This document shows positions 27,244 to 37,443 of a stretch of DNA of 64,000 bases, piece by piece (position 1 is the stretch's first letter; each line of letters begins with the position of its first letter). Location of the stretch: contig NZ_CP115921.1 in assembly GCF_040412085.2 (NCBI RefSeq), positions 248,001-312,000 of the forward strand, given 5' to 3'. Source of the stretch: Vibrio sp. CB1-14 (GTDB lineage: Bacteria; Pseudomonadota; Gammaproteobacteria; Enterobacterales; Vibrionaceae). The translations under genes and the position numbers were made by a program. Under the pieces are notes generated by a model. That model saw only the letters and a list, made by a program, of their open reading frames with translations. It did no database searches and was not told the origin of the DNA.

Positions 27244-28149
27244 ATGTACTTCAACATACAACGATTTTCTACTCACGATGGCGACGGTATCCGCAGCATC
27301 CTATTTCTAAAAGGTTGTAACTTAGCTTGTCCATGGTGTCAGAACCCTGAAAGTCGTAGCCCTAAGCACTCGTTGTTGTTTGATGAGCGTAGCTGTTTGA
27401 CCGAATGCAATGCATGTAGCGATGCTTGTCCTTCAATTGAAAGGTCACTAAACAGTGGCGACATTACGATTAATCGTCAAACGCTTGATCAATCACAGAT
27501 CATCGCCCTTCGGAATGTATGCCCAACTCAAGCGCTTAGCGTGTGTGGCGAGGAAGCGAAAGAAGAGATGCTCATCAACACGCTAATGAAGGATAAGCCT
27601 TTCTATGATCAAAGTGGTGGCGGGGTCACTTTCTCTGGTGGTGAGCCACTGATGCAATCAGCTCTCGTTACTTCAATCGCCAGCGAGCTTAAACAGCAAG
27701 ACGTCAACACAGCTATTGAAACCTGTATGCACGTTCCATGGAAAAACGTTGAACAAGCGGTGCCTTTTATTGATTGTTGGCTTGCTGACCTCAAACACAC
27801 CGACGAAGAAAAATTCCAGCAATGGGCACAAGGCTCCTTGAAGCGCATTAAGGCGAACTTTCAAAAGCTAGCTCCTATTGCCAAACGTATTGTGATCCGA
27901 GTGCCAGTAGTACCGGGCTTCAACGATACCGAGGCCGAACTGGCCGACATTATTGATTTTGCAGCGTCACTTGAAAGCTGCCAAGAGATTCACTTACTGC
28001 CCTACCACACCTTGGGCATCAACAAATATCGTCTGCTCGATATGCCTTACTTATGTACAGACAAACCACTAAACAATCCTGAACTGCTTGAATACGCGCA
28101 ACAGCACGCAAAGCAGTATTCACATATTAACGTAATCGTACGAGGTTAA
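27244..28149 (+). CDS. Glycyl-radical enzyme activating protein (radical SAM, PflC/YbiY-like)
   Basis: 301 residues from ATG 27244, chosen for the AGAGGT site; the frame extends to 27217. It carries the radical-SAM cluster FLKGCNLACPWCQNPES, two ferredoxin-like cysteine groups (CLTECNACSDACP and the CPTQALSVCG region), and GGGVTFSGGEPLMQ. It would install the glycyl radical on the next gene's product, from which it is separated by 5 bases. An FNR box upstream fits oxygen-sensitive chemistry. Confidence 0.93.
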   Translation: MYFNIQRFSTHDGDGIRSILFLKGCNLACPWCQNPESRSPKHSLLFDERSCLTECNACSDACPSIERSLNSGDITINRQTLDQSQIIALRNVCPTQALSVCGEEAKEEMLINTLMKDKPFYDQSGGGVTFSGGEPLMQSALVTSIASELKQQDVNTAIETCMHVPWKNVEQAVPFIDCWLADLKHTDEEKFQQWAQGSLKRIKANFQKLAPIAKRIVIRVPVVPGFNDTEAELADIIDFAASLESCQEIHLLPYHTLGINKYRLLDMPYLCTDKPLNNPELLEYAQQHAKQYSHINVIVRG

Positions 28150-28154
28150 TAACT

Positions 28155-30578
28155 ATGGAAATCAACTACTTACCACAGCGCATTCAAGACCATAAGAGAG
28201 CATTGGTGAACATCGTAACTCCGCCAATCTGTACCGAACGCGCTGAGGCGTATACTAAGGTCTATCGTGAGAATGAAGATAAGCCAGTAATCGTGCAACG
28301 TGCCCTCGCGCTAGAAGAACATTTAAGAACGCGCACTATTTGGATCAACAACAGCGAGCTGATCATTGGTAACCAAGCGAGCAGACTGCGCGCTGCACCA
28401 ATTTTCCCGGAGTATACAGTGCGCTGGATTGAAGCTGAGATTGACGGTCTTGCCGATCGCCCCGGCGCTGGTTTTCATGTCACCGAAGAAGACAAAGAAT
28501 TCATTCACTCACTGACGCCATACTGGCGCGGTAAAACGGTGCAAGATCGTTGTTATGGCATGTTCACCGATGAACAAGAAGCCATTCTTGCGAGCACTAT
28601 CATTAAAGCAGAAGGCAACATGACGTCTGGTGACGCGCACCTTGCCGTCGACAACGAGAAGATCTTGGCTCTAGGTTTAGATGGCTTGATCACAGAAGTC
28701 GACGAATATCGCCGAAGCAATGATATCTCTAGCTATGAAGGTTTGAAAAAAGAGCAGTTCTACAAATCGGTAGACATCGTACTTCGTGCTATTCAGCAGC
28801 ACATTTTACGCTTTGCTGTGCTTGCTTCCAACATGGCAAAAACCGAAGCAGACGCCGCTCGCAAACAAGAACTGGTTACTATCGCAGTCAACTGTGAACA
28901 CATTGCCTATCATGCACCAGCAAACTTCTGGCAAGCACTTCAGCTAAGCTATTTTGTTCAGCTCATGCTGCAAATTGAGTCGAATGGACACTCGGTGTCA
29001 TTTGGCCGCATGGATCAGTATCTAAACGACTACTACGTTGCAGATATCAACAGTGGTGAATTGGAGCATGGTTTCGCTCTAGAGTTGCTGCAAAGCTGCT
29101 GGCTAAAACTGCTTGAAGTGAACAAGATCCGCTCCGGGGCACACTCTAAAGCGTCTGCAGGCTCTCCTCTGTACCAAAACGTGTGTATCGGTGGTCAGAA
29201 GCTCAATGAGAGCGGTGAGCCAATGGATGCCGTGAACCCTTTATCTTGGGCAATCCTTGAGTCATGTGGCCAGCTTCGCTCTACTCAACCAAACTTAAGT
29301 GTTCGCTATCATGAAGGGCTAGATCAAGAGTTCTTAATGGGCTGTATCGAAGTCATCAAGTGTGGCTTTGGTATGCCAGCGTTCAACAATGATGAGATTG
29401 TCATTCCTGAGTTCATCAAACTAGGTGTCGAACGCGAAGATGCATACAACTATGCGTCAATCGGCTGTATCGAAACCGCTGTACCGGGTAAATGGGGATA
29501 TCGCTGCACGGGTATGAGCTTTATTAACTTCGCTCGTATCTTGCTGGCTGCTCTCAACGAAGGCAAAGACGCAACCACTGGCGAGTGCTTCTTGCCTCAT
29601 GACAAATCGTTGGCGAAGGGTAACTTTGCCAATATGGATGAAGTCATGAGTTCGTGGGCAGACCAAGTTCGCTACTACGCAAGAAAGTCGATTGAGATTG
29701 ATACTGTCGTCGATACGGTTCTGGAGCAGCAAGCTCAAGATATCTTCTGCTCATCACTCGTGGACAATTGCTTACCTAGCGGCAAAACCGTTAAAGAAGG
29801 CGGTGCAAAATACGACTGGGTGTCTGGCCTACAAGTGGGTATCGCTAACCTTGGCAACAGTTTGACCGCCATCAAACATCTTGTGTTTGATGAGCAGAAA
29901 ATCAGCCAACCTGAGCTTGCTAAGGCACTAGCGGAAAACTTTGAAGGCTCTGAGCAAGAGCAGCTTCGCCAACGCATTTTAAACTTTGCGCCGAAATACG
30001 GAAACGATGATGATTCTGTCGATCTATTGCTTGCTGAAGCATACCGAGTGTATATCGATGAACTGAATAACTTCTTCAATACCCGTCACGGTCGTGGTCC
30101 AATTGGTGGTGGTTACTATGCAGGTACATCGAGTATTTCTGCGAACGTACCATTTGGTGCGTCTACCATGGCGACACCAGATGGCCGAAAAGCGACTACC
30201 CCACTTGCTGAAGGCGCGAGCCCTTCATCAGGTTCGGATCGTTTAGGTCCAACAGCGGTGTACAACTCTGTTGGCAAAATCCAAGCCGATAAGATTTTGG
30301 GTGGCGTACTACTCAACCAGAAACTATCACCAGCAGCCGTTGCATCAGAAAGTGACAAGCTCAAGCTTTCTATGTTGATTCGTACCTTCTTCAATCACCA
30401 CAAAGGATGGCACGTTCAGTACAACATCGTATCGAGAGAGACACTGCTCGCCGCGAAACGTAACCCTGAGCAATATCGTGATTTGGTCGTGCGTGTAGCC
30501 GGTTACTCTGCGTTCTTTACTGCGCTGTCACCGGATGCACAAGACGACATTATCGCGCGTACTGAGCACGAGCTTTGA
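28155..30578 (+). CDS. Glycyl-radical enzyme (PflD/YbiW class)
   Basis: 807 residues, full length. The active-site Cys lies in YASIGCIETAVPGKWG and the C-terminal glycyl-radical loop is VRVAGYSAFFTALSP, with the radical Gly next to Tyr. It is not a true pyruvate formate-lyase: the two adjacent Cys of PflB are absent and the gene neighbours are an aldolase and a DeoR regulator. As I recall, recent work assigned YbiW/PflD-type enzymes to opening 1,5-anhydrohexitol 6-phosphates to 1-deoxyfructose 6-phosphate, which an Fsa-type aldolase then cleaves. That function is an inference here. Confidence 0.9.
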   Translation: MEINYLPQRIQDHKRALVNIVTPPICTERAEAYTKVYRENEDKPVIVQRALALEEHLRTRTIWINNSELIIGNQASRLRAAPIFPEYTVRWIEAEIDGLADRPGAGFHVTEEDKEFIHSLTPYWRGKTVQDRCYGMFTDEQEAILASTIIKAEGNMTSGDAHLAVDNEKILALGLDGLITEVDEYRRSNDISSYEGLKKEQFYKSVDIVLRAIQQHILRFAVLASNMAKTEADAARKQELVTIAVNCEHIAYHAPANFWQALQLSYFVQLMLQIESNGHSVSFGRMDQYLNDYYVADINSGELEHGFALELLQSCWLKLLEVNKIRSGAHSKASAGSPLYQNVCIGGQKLNESGEPMDAVNPLSWAILESCGQLRSTQPNLSVRYHEGLDQEFLMGCIEVIKCGFGMPAFNNDEIVIPEFIKLGVEREDAYNYASIGCIETAVPGKWGYRCTGMSFINFARILLAALNEGKDATTGECFLPHDKSLAKGNFANMDEVMSSWADQVRYYARKSIEIDTVVDTVLEQQAQDIFCSSLVDNCLPSGKTVKEGGAKYDWVSGLQVGIANLGNSLTAIKHLVFDEQKISQPELAKALAENFEGSEQEQLRQRILNFAPKYGNDDDSVDLLLAEAYRVYIDELNNFFNTRHGRGPIGGGYYAGTSSISANVPFGASTMATPDGRKATTPLAEGASPSSGSDRLGPTAVYNSVGKIQADKILGGVLLNQKLSPAAVASESDKLKLSMLIRTFFNHHKGWHVQYNIVSRETLLAAKRNPEQYRDLVVRVAGYSAFFTALSPDAQDDIIARTEHEL

Positions 30579-30627
30579 TTTAGGCTAGAAACTTCGCTTC
30601 GCGGCCTTTTGTGAAGAACTAAGCTTT

Positions 30628-30659
30628 CGAATGAAACTTAAATGAAAGAGAGCTATAAT
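30628..30659 (+). promoter_or_regulatory. deoR promoter with tandem ATGAAA repeats
   Basis: TATAAT at 30654-30659. Just upstream, ATGAAAC (30631) and ATGAAAG (30642) are 11 bases apart, one helical turn, where the -35 would be. Autoregulation by the DeoR protein is plausible. Confidence 0.5.
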
Positions 30660-30691
30660 GGTTCTCTTTTATTTTGGTGATCGCTTTGAGT

Positions 30692-30772
30692 AGATCCCTG
30701 CCTGCGCAGGGATGACGCCATTTTGGGCATGATGACTCATTACGTTCGTCATTCCTGCGCAGGCAGGAATCT
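30692..30772. repeat. Inverted repeat pair (REP-like)
   Basis: Two 26-base arms (30692-30717 and 30747-30772) match as reverse complements with two differences; each contains its own CCTGCGCAGG-type core. It lies in the transcribed leader of deoR. Typical of dispersed Vibrio intergenic repeats. Confidence 0.8.
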
Positions 30773-30858
30773 TGGTGAAGTAAACACCACCCATAAACTT
30801 GCATCATCACCAAATCAAGCGTTTCAACAGTTGCAGCCAAACACCCCAAGGACAGACT

Positions 30859-31599
30859 ATGAACTCCAGACAATCTGAAATCCTCAACCTAGTTAACGAC
30901 AGAACTCGTGTACAAGTCAGCGAGCTTTCGGAACTAACGGGAGTATCCGGAGTGACTATCCGTCAAGATCTCAACTTCTTGGAACAAAACGGCTATCTTA
31001 AGCGCGTCCATGGCGCAGCAGTTTCGCTGCAAAGTGACGACATTGAGTCTCGTCTAGAAGTACACTTCGACATCAAACAGCAACTGGCAAACAAAGCCGC
31101 CGACCTAGTTGCACCAAATGAAACCGTTCTGATTGAAGGTGGCAGCGCCAATGCCTTGTTAGCTCGAACGCTAGCAGAGCGCGGTGACGTTACCATCATC
31201 ACCCCGTCTGCTTATATTGCTCATCTTATTCGCCACACCTCTGCCAACATCATTTTGCTGGGCGGTGTGTATCAGCATCAAGGCGAGAGCTTGGTCGGCC
31301 CATTAACCAAACTATGTATTGAAAACATTCACTTCAGCACGGCCTTCTTGGGTATCGATGGCTTTGATATTGATACCGGCTTTACCAGTCGAGACATGAT
31401 GCGAGCTGACATCGCTAGTACCATCCTAGGCAAGAAGCGTCGCAATGTGGTACTGACCGATTCAAGTAAGTTTGGACAGATTTTCCCGTCATCCATCGGC
31501 AGCACAAAAGAGATCTCAGTACTTATCACTGACAAAGCAGCACCAAAAGATATGCTTGAACACCTTAAGTCGAAGGGTGTTGAGGTCTTTGTCGGCTAA
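30859..31599 (+). CDS. DeoR-family transcriptional regulator
   Basis: 246 residues from ATG 30859, after AAGGAC. The winged-helix start reads EILNLVNDRTRVQVSELSELTGVSGVTIRQDL with FLEQNGYLKRVHGAA. The C-terminal half is the ISOCOT sugar-phosphate-sensing fold (VLIEGGSANALLARTL, VVLTDSSKFGQ). It sits downstream of the glycyl-radical operon, so its ligand is probably a phosphorylated sugar in that pathway. Its stop overlaps the convergent flavin-reductase stop by 4 bases. Confidence 0.9.
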   Translation: MNSRQSEILNLVNDRTRVQVSELSELTGVSGVTIRQDLNFLEQNGYLKRVHGAAVSLQSDDIESRLEVHFDIKQQLANKAADLVAPNETVLIEGGSANALLARTLAERGDVTIITPSAYIAHLIRHTSANIILLGGVYQHQGESLVGPLTKLCIENIHFSTAFLGIDGFDIDTGFTSRDMMRADIASTILGKKRRNVVLTDSSKFGQIFPSSIGSTKEISVLITDKAAPKDMLEHLKSKGVEVFVG

Positions 31600-32276
31600 C
31601 CAAAGATCTCTGGTTTGGTATGAGGCTTAGCATAAGTGAGCCTCCCTAAGCTATCGGTCACATGATAGTTATCCAAACCTGATACCGCGATACTGCCTAG
31701 CGATTCAATATCAATGTAACCACCCTCAGCTATCGCTTCTCGCTCCACATGCAAATGCGTTATCTCACCAATCAGCAGTACCACGCCGTTCAAATCGATG
31801 GTTTGACTGCTTATGAGCGCAAGCGAGTATTTAAGTCGACTCTCCGCCACGAAAGGTGCACGGACGCCCTCTTGCCATTGTGGCGTTAGTCCCACGGCAT
31901 CAAATTCAGATACCTCTCTTGGATATCGCGCCGACGTTTGATGTGCCCGTTTCCAGATGCCGTTATTTACATGATTAATGGTGTACTCGCCCACCGATTG
32001 AATGTTCTCTAGCGTATCTCGGGCAACCGAGTGCGGTCTCGAAATCATCCCTATCAATGGTGGATTGGCTCCCAGATGAAAGACCGAACTCACGATAGCT
32101 AGATTGGTATTTCCCTCATCATCGGCAGTGCCTACAAGATTGGCACTTTTAAAGCCCGATAAGCTATTGACGAAATTGGCACGATAGCGGTCTTCTAGGT
32201 TAAGTAAGTCTTGATGAGTAACATGCATGGATATCGATACCTTAGTTATGTCTGTTGACTGATTTAAGTTACTCAT
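31596..32276 (-). CDS. Flavin reductase-like protein (FMN-binding split barrel)
   Basis: 226 residues. The split-barrel motif region includes SANLVGTADDEGNTNLAIVSS, ISRPHSVARDTLENIQ and EYTINHVNN. These proteins bind FMN and often form the reductase half of two-component systems, or have unknown roles. An IS element is inserted between this gene and the divergent LysR gene, so its native regulation may be disrupted. Confidence 0.85.
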   Translation of the reverse strand: MSNLNQSTDITKVSISMHVTHQDLLNLEDRYRANFVNSLSGFKSANLVGTADDEGNTNLAIVSSVFHLGANPPLIGMISRPHSVARDTLENIQSVGEYTINHVNNGIWKRAHQTSARYPREVSEFDAVGLTPQWQEGVRAPFVAESRLKYSLALISSQTIDLNGVVLLIGEITHLHVEREAIAEGGYIDIESLGSIAVSGLDNYHVTDSLGRLTYAKPHTKPEIFG

Positions 32277-32363
32277 ATTCGATGGGTTTCGATCACCGAA
32301 ATTCTGACCTCATGCAAACTCGGGATAAATTATTAATACCACGCACTTTACTAATAAGGTGAT

Positions 32364-32366
32364 ATG
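32364..32366. repeat. IS target-site duplication, left copy (ATG)
   Basis: The 3-base ATG just before the left IS end is repeated at 32-bit identical form after the right end (33602-33604). Confidence 0.6.
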
Positions 32367-32433
32367 TGTAGTGGTTTAATGATCCCGGACACCAAATTAG
32401 GTGGTAAAGTCTCCACCGTAAATGAGGTGTTCA

Positions 32434-33593
<1,160 letters not shown>

Positions 33594-33639
33594 CCACTAC
33601 AATGCTTTGAGGGAATAGGTGTCTGTATGGAGTGAACGG

Positions 33640-34587
33640 ATGAAGACTATCGAACAAGAACTGTCTCGAATCGACCTCAATCTGCTGGTATCGCTAAGTG
33701 TGCTAATTAAAGAACGTAACGTGTCTCGTGCAGCGGAAAAACTCTATTTATCTCAGCCAGCAATGAGCCGAACCCTTGCAAGACTGCGAGATCTATTTGA
33801 TGATCCGCTTTTCTACCGAGAGTCCAATGGATTGCAACCCACCACCAAAACGCTCGAACTCGAAACATCGCTAGATCATATTCTGCTCTCTATAGACACT
33901 TTACTAAACGGACTAGATTTTACCCCTTTTGAATGCGAACGCGCATTTCGGATATCTGTTCCACCACTCATGAGTCGTTTGCTAACCGCTCCTCTAGCTA
34001 AAGCGCTTCAAGATGTCGCTCCTAGGATTACTCTCGAAGAGTACCCTTCATCTCGTGAACCTATACAACTGCTAAAAGATGGGCAAGTTGACTTCTCTAT
34101 CCACGTTGAAAAGCCACCACAAAGTGATGAGTACCAGTTTCAAAAAATCGGCAGTACCTACCCGGTAATCTATGGCTCTAGAGAGCATCCGCTAGCACAA
34201 CAAACGGAGATAAGCATCGAGAGCTGCCTCAATTACCAGTTTGTCGATCTTTCACTGGATGTCCGCTCCAACCACAATTACCTAAACCCGATCGATATTA
34301 AGCTCGCAAAACAGGGCTTAAGTAGAACCGTCGCTCTAAAGTCTGGGCAACTCTCGACGCTCTTGGACTCACTTATCGGTACAGATCGATTAATGATCTC
34401 AAGCCATGCATTAGCGGATGACTTGTTCAACCATCAGGATTTACAAATCATAAAAGCTTTTAACCACGACGAGTACTACGTGAGCTTGTATCTGATCGAA
34501 CACAGAAAAACAGAGAGTAGTCCTGCTCATCGCTGGTTTAAGCAGCTGGTCGTTAATTCATTATCCGAGAAAATTTCAACTACTTAG
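33640..34587 (+). CDS. LysR-family transcriptional regulator
   Basis: 315 residues from ATG 33640, after GGAG; the frame extends to a GTG at 33619. The DNA-binding half reads LNLLVSLSVLIKERNVSRAAEKLYLSQPAMSRTLARLRDLFDDPLF, a NodD/PcpR-like type, followed by an effector-binding fold. The IS right end is only 39 bases before the start, so its own promoter has been separated from it. Its original divergent partner was probably the flavin-reductase-like gene. Confidence 0.88.
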   Translation: MKTIEQELSRIDLNLLVSLSVLIKERNVSRAAEKLYLSQPAMSRTLARLRDLFDDPLFYRESNGLQPTTKTLELETSLDHILLSIDTLLNGLDFTPFECERAFRISVPPLMSRLLTAPLAKALQDVAPRITLEEYPSSREPIQLLKDGQVDFSIHVEKPPQSDEYQFQKIGSTYPVIYGSREHPLAQQTEISIESCLNYQFVDLSLDVRSNHNYLNPIDIKLAKQGLSRTVALKSGQLSTLLDSLIGTDRLMISSHALADDLFNHQDLQIIKAFNHDEYYVSLYLIEHRKTESSPAHRWFKQLVVNSLSEKISTT

Positions 34588-34726
34588 CTATAACTTTCAT
34601 GGCGTTGAAGCGTAGACACCAACATTCACCGCAGAAACTCAAGGACAGTGTTCACCTACCATTACGCACTTCCGAGCAGGTGACAAATACACATCTGTGG
34701 AATCTGGCTAACGTCAGTGCTTTGTT

Positions 34727-35281
34727 CTACGCGTCTAGTCGGTAAGACTCGCAGTTAACAACATCAGCAAGCATTTGGAGTTCAGCAAGTGCTGTTGTAT
34801 GAACCAATTCGGCAGATATTTCCTTCCCAAACAAACCAAGTGAACGCGTAGCACATGCATCAGCAAGAACCTTAACAGTAAAGCCTCTTTCCATTGCTGC
34901 TCGCGCCGTGGTGCTCACACACATATGAGTCATCATCCCAACAATAACTATTGACGTAACGCCACATTGTTTCAAGGTCGTTTCAAGCTCCGTCTCCCAA
35001 AAAGCATTTGGGTAGCCTTTAGTAATAACAACTTCTCCATCTTTCGGTGCAACACTATCATGAATTTTCTGTCCGATGCTCCCAGCAAGCAGAAAGGGCT
35101 TACTTGTATCAGTGTTTTCATGCTGAACATGGATAACCGTTTCTCCTCGGCTACGAAACCAACTCAAGATACTCGCCGCCTTTGAAGCGGCTGCTTCTGG
35201 CTGATGTAAGGGTAGTTTTCCATCGTTAAAGTAATCATTTTGGATATCGATAAGTATCAATGCTGATTTGTATTGGCTCAC
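34727..35281 (-). CDS. Isochorismatase-family cysteine hydrolase
   Basis: 184 residues. The catalytic triad of the family is visible: Asp in LILIDIQNDYF, Lys in VVITKGYPNAFW and Cys in MMTHMCVSTTARAA. It acts on an amide or related C-N bond (nicotinamidase-like); the substrate is unknown. It is divergent from a GlxA-type regulator, a common arrangement in which that regulator controls the hydrolase. Confidence 0.9.
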   Translation of the reverse strand: MSQYKSALILIDIQNDYFNDGKLPLHQPEAAASKAASILSWFRSRGETVIHVQHENTDTSKPFLLAGSIGQKIHDSVAPKDGEVVITKGYPNAFWETELETTLKQCGVTSIVIVGMMTHMCVSTTARAAMERGFTVKVLADACATRSLGLFGKEISAELVHTTALAELQMLADVVNCESYRLDA

Positions 35282-35354
35282 TATGTGTTTCCTCTCAAAT
35301 AAATAAGTCGTAACAAGACTAATGCACTCTCAGCTATGCAATAATGGCTAAAAC

Positions 35355-35370
35355 TGACTTTTTTAAGTCA
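35355..35370. promoter_or_regulatory. Candidate operator between the isochorismatase and GlxA-type genes
   Basis: TGACTT-TTTT-AAGTCA is a perfect inverted repeat in the divergent promoter region, 27 bases before the regulator start. Confidence 0.45.
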
Positions 35371-35396
35371 TTTTCAGACGAAATAGGAGAATCAAC

Positions 35397-36308
35397 ATGT
35401 GGCACATAGCCATTCTTCATTATGAAGGCGTGATGAAATCAGCGGCCTACGGAATGGAGGATCTGTTCCGTATAGCCAATCGACTCGCATCGAAAGACCT
35501 TTTCGAGATACATCATGAGTATTCTGTTCATAAAGAAATACCTCATACACTGCCAAAAGTTTTGGTCGTGCCTCCATCAAGCGCTCATCCACTACCCGAT
35601 TTCAAATGCCAAGTCACTCTCGACTACCTAAAAAACATGAATCAGCAGTCGGTCGAGATTGCCGCCTCCTGTGCAGGTGTGTTTTGGCTTGCTGAGGCAG
35701 GTTTGTTGAGCGGTAAAACTGCGACGACACACTGGAACCTATGTGAACGCCTAAAGCGAAACTACCCAGATATCCGTCAAGTGGAACGACGCGATATTTT
35801 GGTGATAGATGGCTCTTTCACGACAGCTGCGGGCCTATTCGCCTATCAAGATATGGTGTTGCAACTTATCGCAAGGTTTGAAGGGTTAGAGCTTGCGAAG
35901 CAGGTCGCTGACTTTGCGCTATTAGATATGACTGGGAGGCTACAAAGCTTCTATGAGAGATTCATACCCAACACAAACCATAAGGATGCGCTCGTTCACA
36001 GAGCTCAGCGGTATTGTGAGGCACACGTCAACGCATCCGTTAAATCCGTGGCTCAACACTGCGGCGTTAGCGAACGTTCACTCCATAGAAAGTTCATTTC
36101 CATACTAGGAACATCACCGAAACACTACATCGTACAACTTAAAATTGAGCGAGCACGCAATCTGCTTTGTCTATCACAAATGACCGTAGAAAAAGTCGCG
36201 TTTGAGTTAGGATATCAGGATGTTAGCAACTTCAATCGTGCCTTTAAGAAAGTAACTCAACTTTCGCCTTCCGTATTTCGAAACAGGCAAAATAGTCAAC
36301 TAACCTAA
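35397..36308 (+). CDS. GlxA-type AraC-family regulator (DJ-1/PfpI domain plus HTH)
   Basis: 303 residues. The first 190 form a DJ-1/PfpI-like ligand domain, with the nucleophile-elbow Cys region EIAASCAGVFWLAEAGLLSG; the last 90 are an AraC-type double helix-turn-helix (SVKSVAQHCGVSERSLHRKF and MTVEKVAFELGYQDVSNFNRAFKK). TAGGAGA precedes the ATG. It probably regulates the divergent hydrolase. Confidence 0.92.
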   Translation: MWHIAILHYEGVMKSAAYGMEDLFRIANRLASKDLFEIHHEYSVHKEIPHTLPKVLVVPPSSAHPLPDFKCQVTLDYLKNMNQQSVEIAASCAGVFWLAEAGLLSGKTATTHWNLCERLKRNYPDIRQVERRDILVIDGSFTTAAGLFAYQDMVLQLIARFEGLELAKQVADFALLDMTGRLQSFYERFIPNTNHKDALVHRAQRYCEAHVNASVKSVAQHCGVSERSLHRKFISILGTSPKHYIVQLKIERARNLLCLSQMTVEKVAFELGYQDVSNFNRAFKKVTQLSPSVFRNRQNSQLT

Positions 36309-36385
36309 TTCCACTTCTTCTATAAGTTTATTTAAAGGTGTATAATTTAATTAATATTTGACGATACACGAGCACTGGGTTTTAC

Positions 36386-36871
36386 ATGCAGTTCAAAAAA
36401 ATGGAAGCACCGATAGATATGCAAAAAGGTGCGAGATTTGAGACAAAGTCACACGGATTTGTAACAGTCATTGACTATTACAACACGCATACCGTGATTG
36501 TCGCATTTGAGAACACAGGTAATATTCGCTCTATCACTGCTTCCAAACTGCGTGCTGGTCAAATTACTGATCGAGCAGCTCCCATTCAATCGTCGATGGT
36601 TGGAGAAACGGTATTATCCCCAAAGCATGGATTACTTACCATCACTCAAGTTGAGTCTGAGAATGTTATTCTACTAGAGACAGAAGAAGGCGAAGAAATT
36701 CGCATGCTTCGTCCTGCGGTGCAAAAACTACGTGAGCGCAGTCATGAAGTCGATATGGAAAAAGAACAGCCGCAACTTCCAACTTCCTTGAGTGCTCTCA
36801 CCAAAAGAAATAAGAAAACTAAAGATGTGAATAAACTGCTTAAGAAAATGCTTACCGACTATGGTAAATAA
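36386..36871 (+). CDS. Protein of unknown function with tandem small beta-barrel-like repeats
   Basis: 161 residues. Two related blocks are visible: KGARFETKSHGFVTVIDYYNTHTVIVAF and, after about 50 residues, VGETVLSPKHGLLTITQVESENVILLE. Each resembles the short SH3/KOW-like motif seen at the N-terminus of phage HNH/AP2 nucleases (G-x-x-F-x-T-x-x-x-G), but no nuclease domain follows. The C-terminus is Lys-rich and helical. Possibly a nucleic-acid-binding protein of phage origin. Not recognised further. Confidence 0.6.
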   Translation: MQFKKMEAPIDMQKGARFETKSHGFVTVIDYYNTHTVIVAFENTGNIRSITASKLRAGQITDRAAPIQSSMVGETVLSPKHGLLTITQVESENVILLETEEGEEIRMLRPAVQKLRERSHEVDMEKEQPQLPTSLSALTKRNKKTKDVNKLLKKMLTDYGK

Positions 36872-37025
36872 TAACTTACTGCACTGCCATTATTTTCATA
36901 ACGCCTTAAATAAGTTATAGCCACTCATTTACACCACAAATAACCCCAGCCTTTCCTATACTAGTCAGTGAGCCATAACACTTAAGAGTTAAGGACTCCT
37001 TATTTCGGACTTCAACTCAAATTAA

Positions 37026-37041
37026 TGAGATCTGCATCACA
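37026..37041. promoter_or_regulatory. CRP site upstream of the PTS operon
   Basis: TGAGA-TCTGCA-TCACA differs from the CRP consensus TGTGA-N6-TCACA at one arm position. It overlaps a 15-base inverted repeat (37028-37042 with 37056-37070, 13 of 15 pairs), and an 11-base direct repeat GGTCAATTTGG occurs at 37043 and 37082. Confidence 0.55.
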
Positions 37042-37161
37042 AGGTCAATTTGGTTTTGTGACGCAGGTCTATTGTTGTTTTGGTCAATTTGGATATGATT
37101 TGTACCATCCAATAGCGAGGAAAAGCCTTCCTCTCCTATAAACTCAAAAGAGAATGATGAT

Positions 37162-37431
37162 ATGAAAAAGATTATGGTTGTATGCGGAAATGGTCTTGGT
37201 ACTTCACTGATGATGGAAATGGCAGTTAAAGAAGTAGTAGGAAAAATTGGTCTGGATGCAGAAGTTGATCATGAAGATCTATCATCTGCAGCGTCAAGTA
37301 ATGCTGATATTTGGGTTGCAGCAACAGATATTGCGAACCAATTAGCTGACGCTGGTAAAGAAAACATTGTTAGCCTTGCGAATATTTTTGATAAAGCTTC
37401 TATCGAAGAACAATTGAAAAAAATCATGTAA
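37162..37431 (+). CDS. PTS EIIB subunit, ascorbate/lactose-type (UlaB/SgaB-like)
   Basis: 89 residues, full length for this family. The phosphorylated Cys is in MVVCGNGLGTSLMMEM. It accepts phosphate from the EIIA encoded two genes downstream and passes it to the sugar carried by the EIIC encoded next. It is the first gene of a compact three-gene operon. Confidence 0.9.
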   Translation: MKKIMVVCGNGLGTSLMMEMAVKEVVGKIGLDAEVDHEDLSSAASSNADIWVAATDIANQLADAGKENIVSLANIFDKASIEEQLKKIM

Positions 37432-37443
37432 GGAACCGTTGTA

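Noticed and set aside
28155..30578. True pyruvate formate-lyase (pflB)
   Set aside because: Single active-site Cys in GCIE context, and aldolase/DeoR neighbours point to the PflD/YbiW class.
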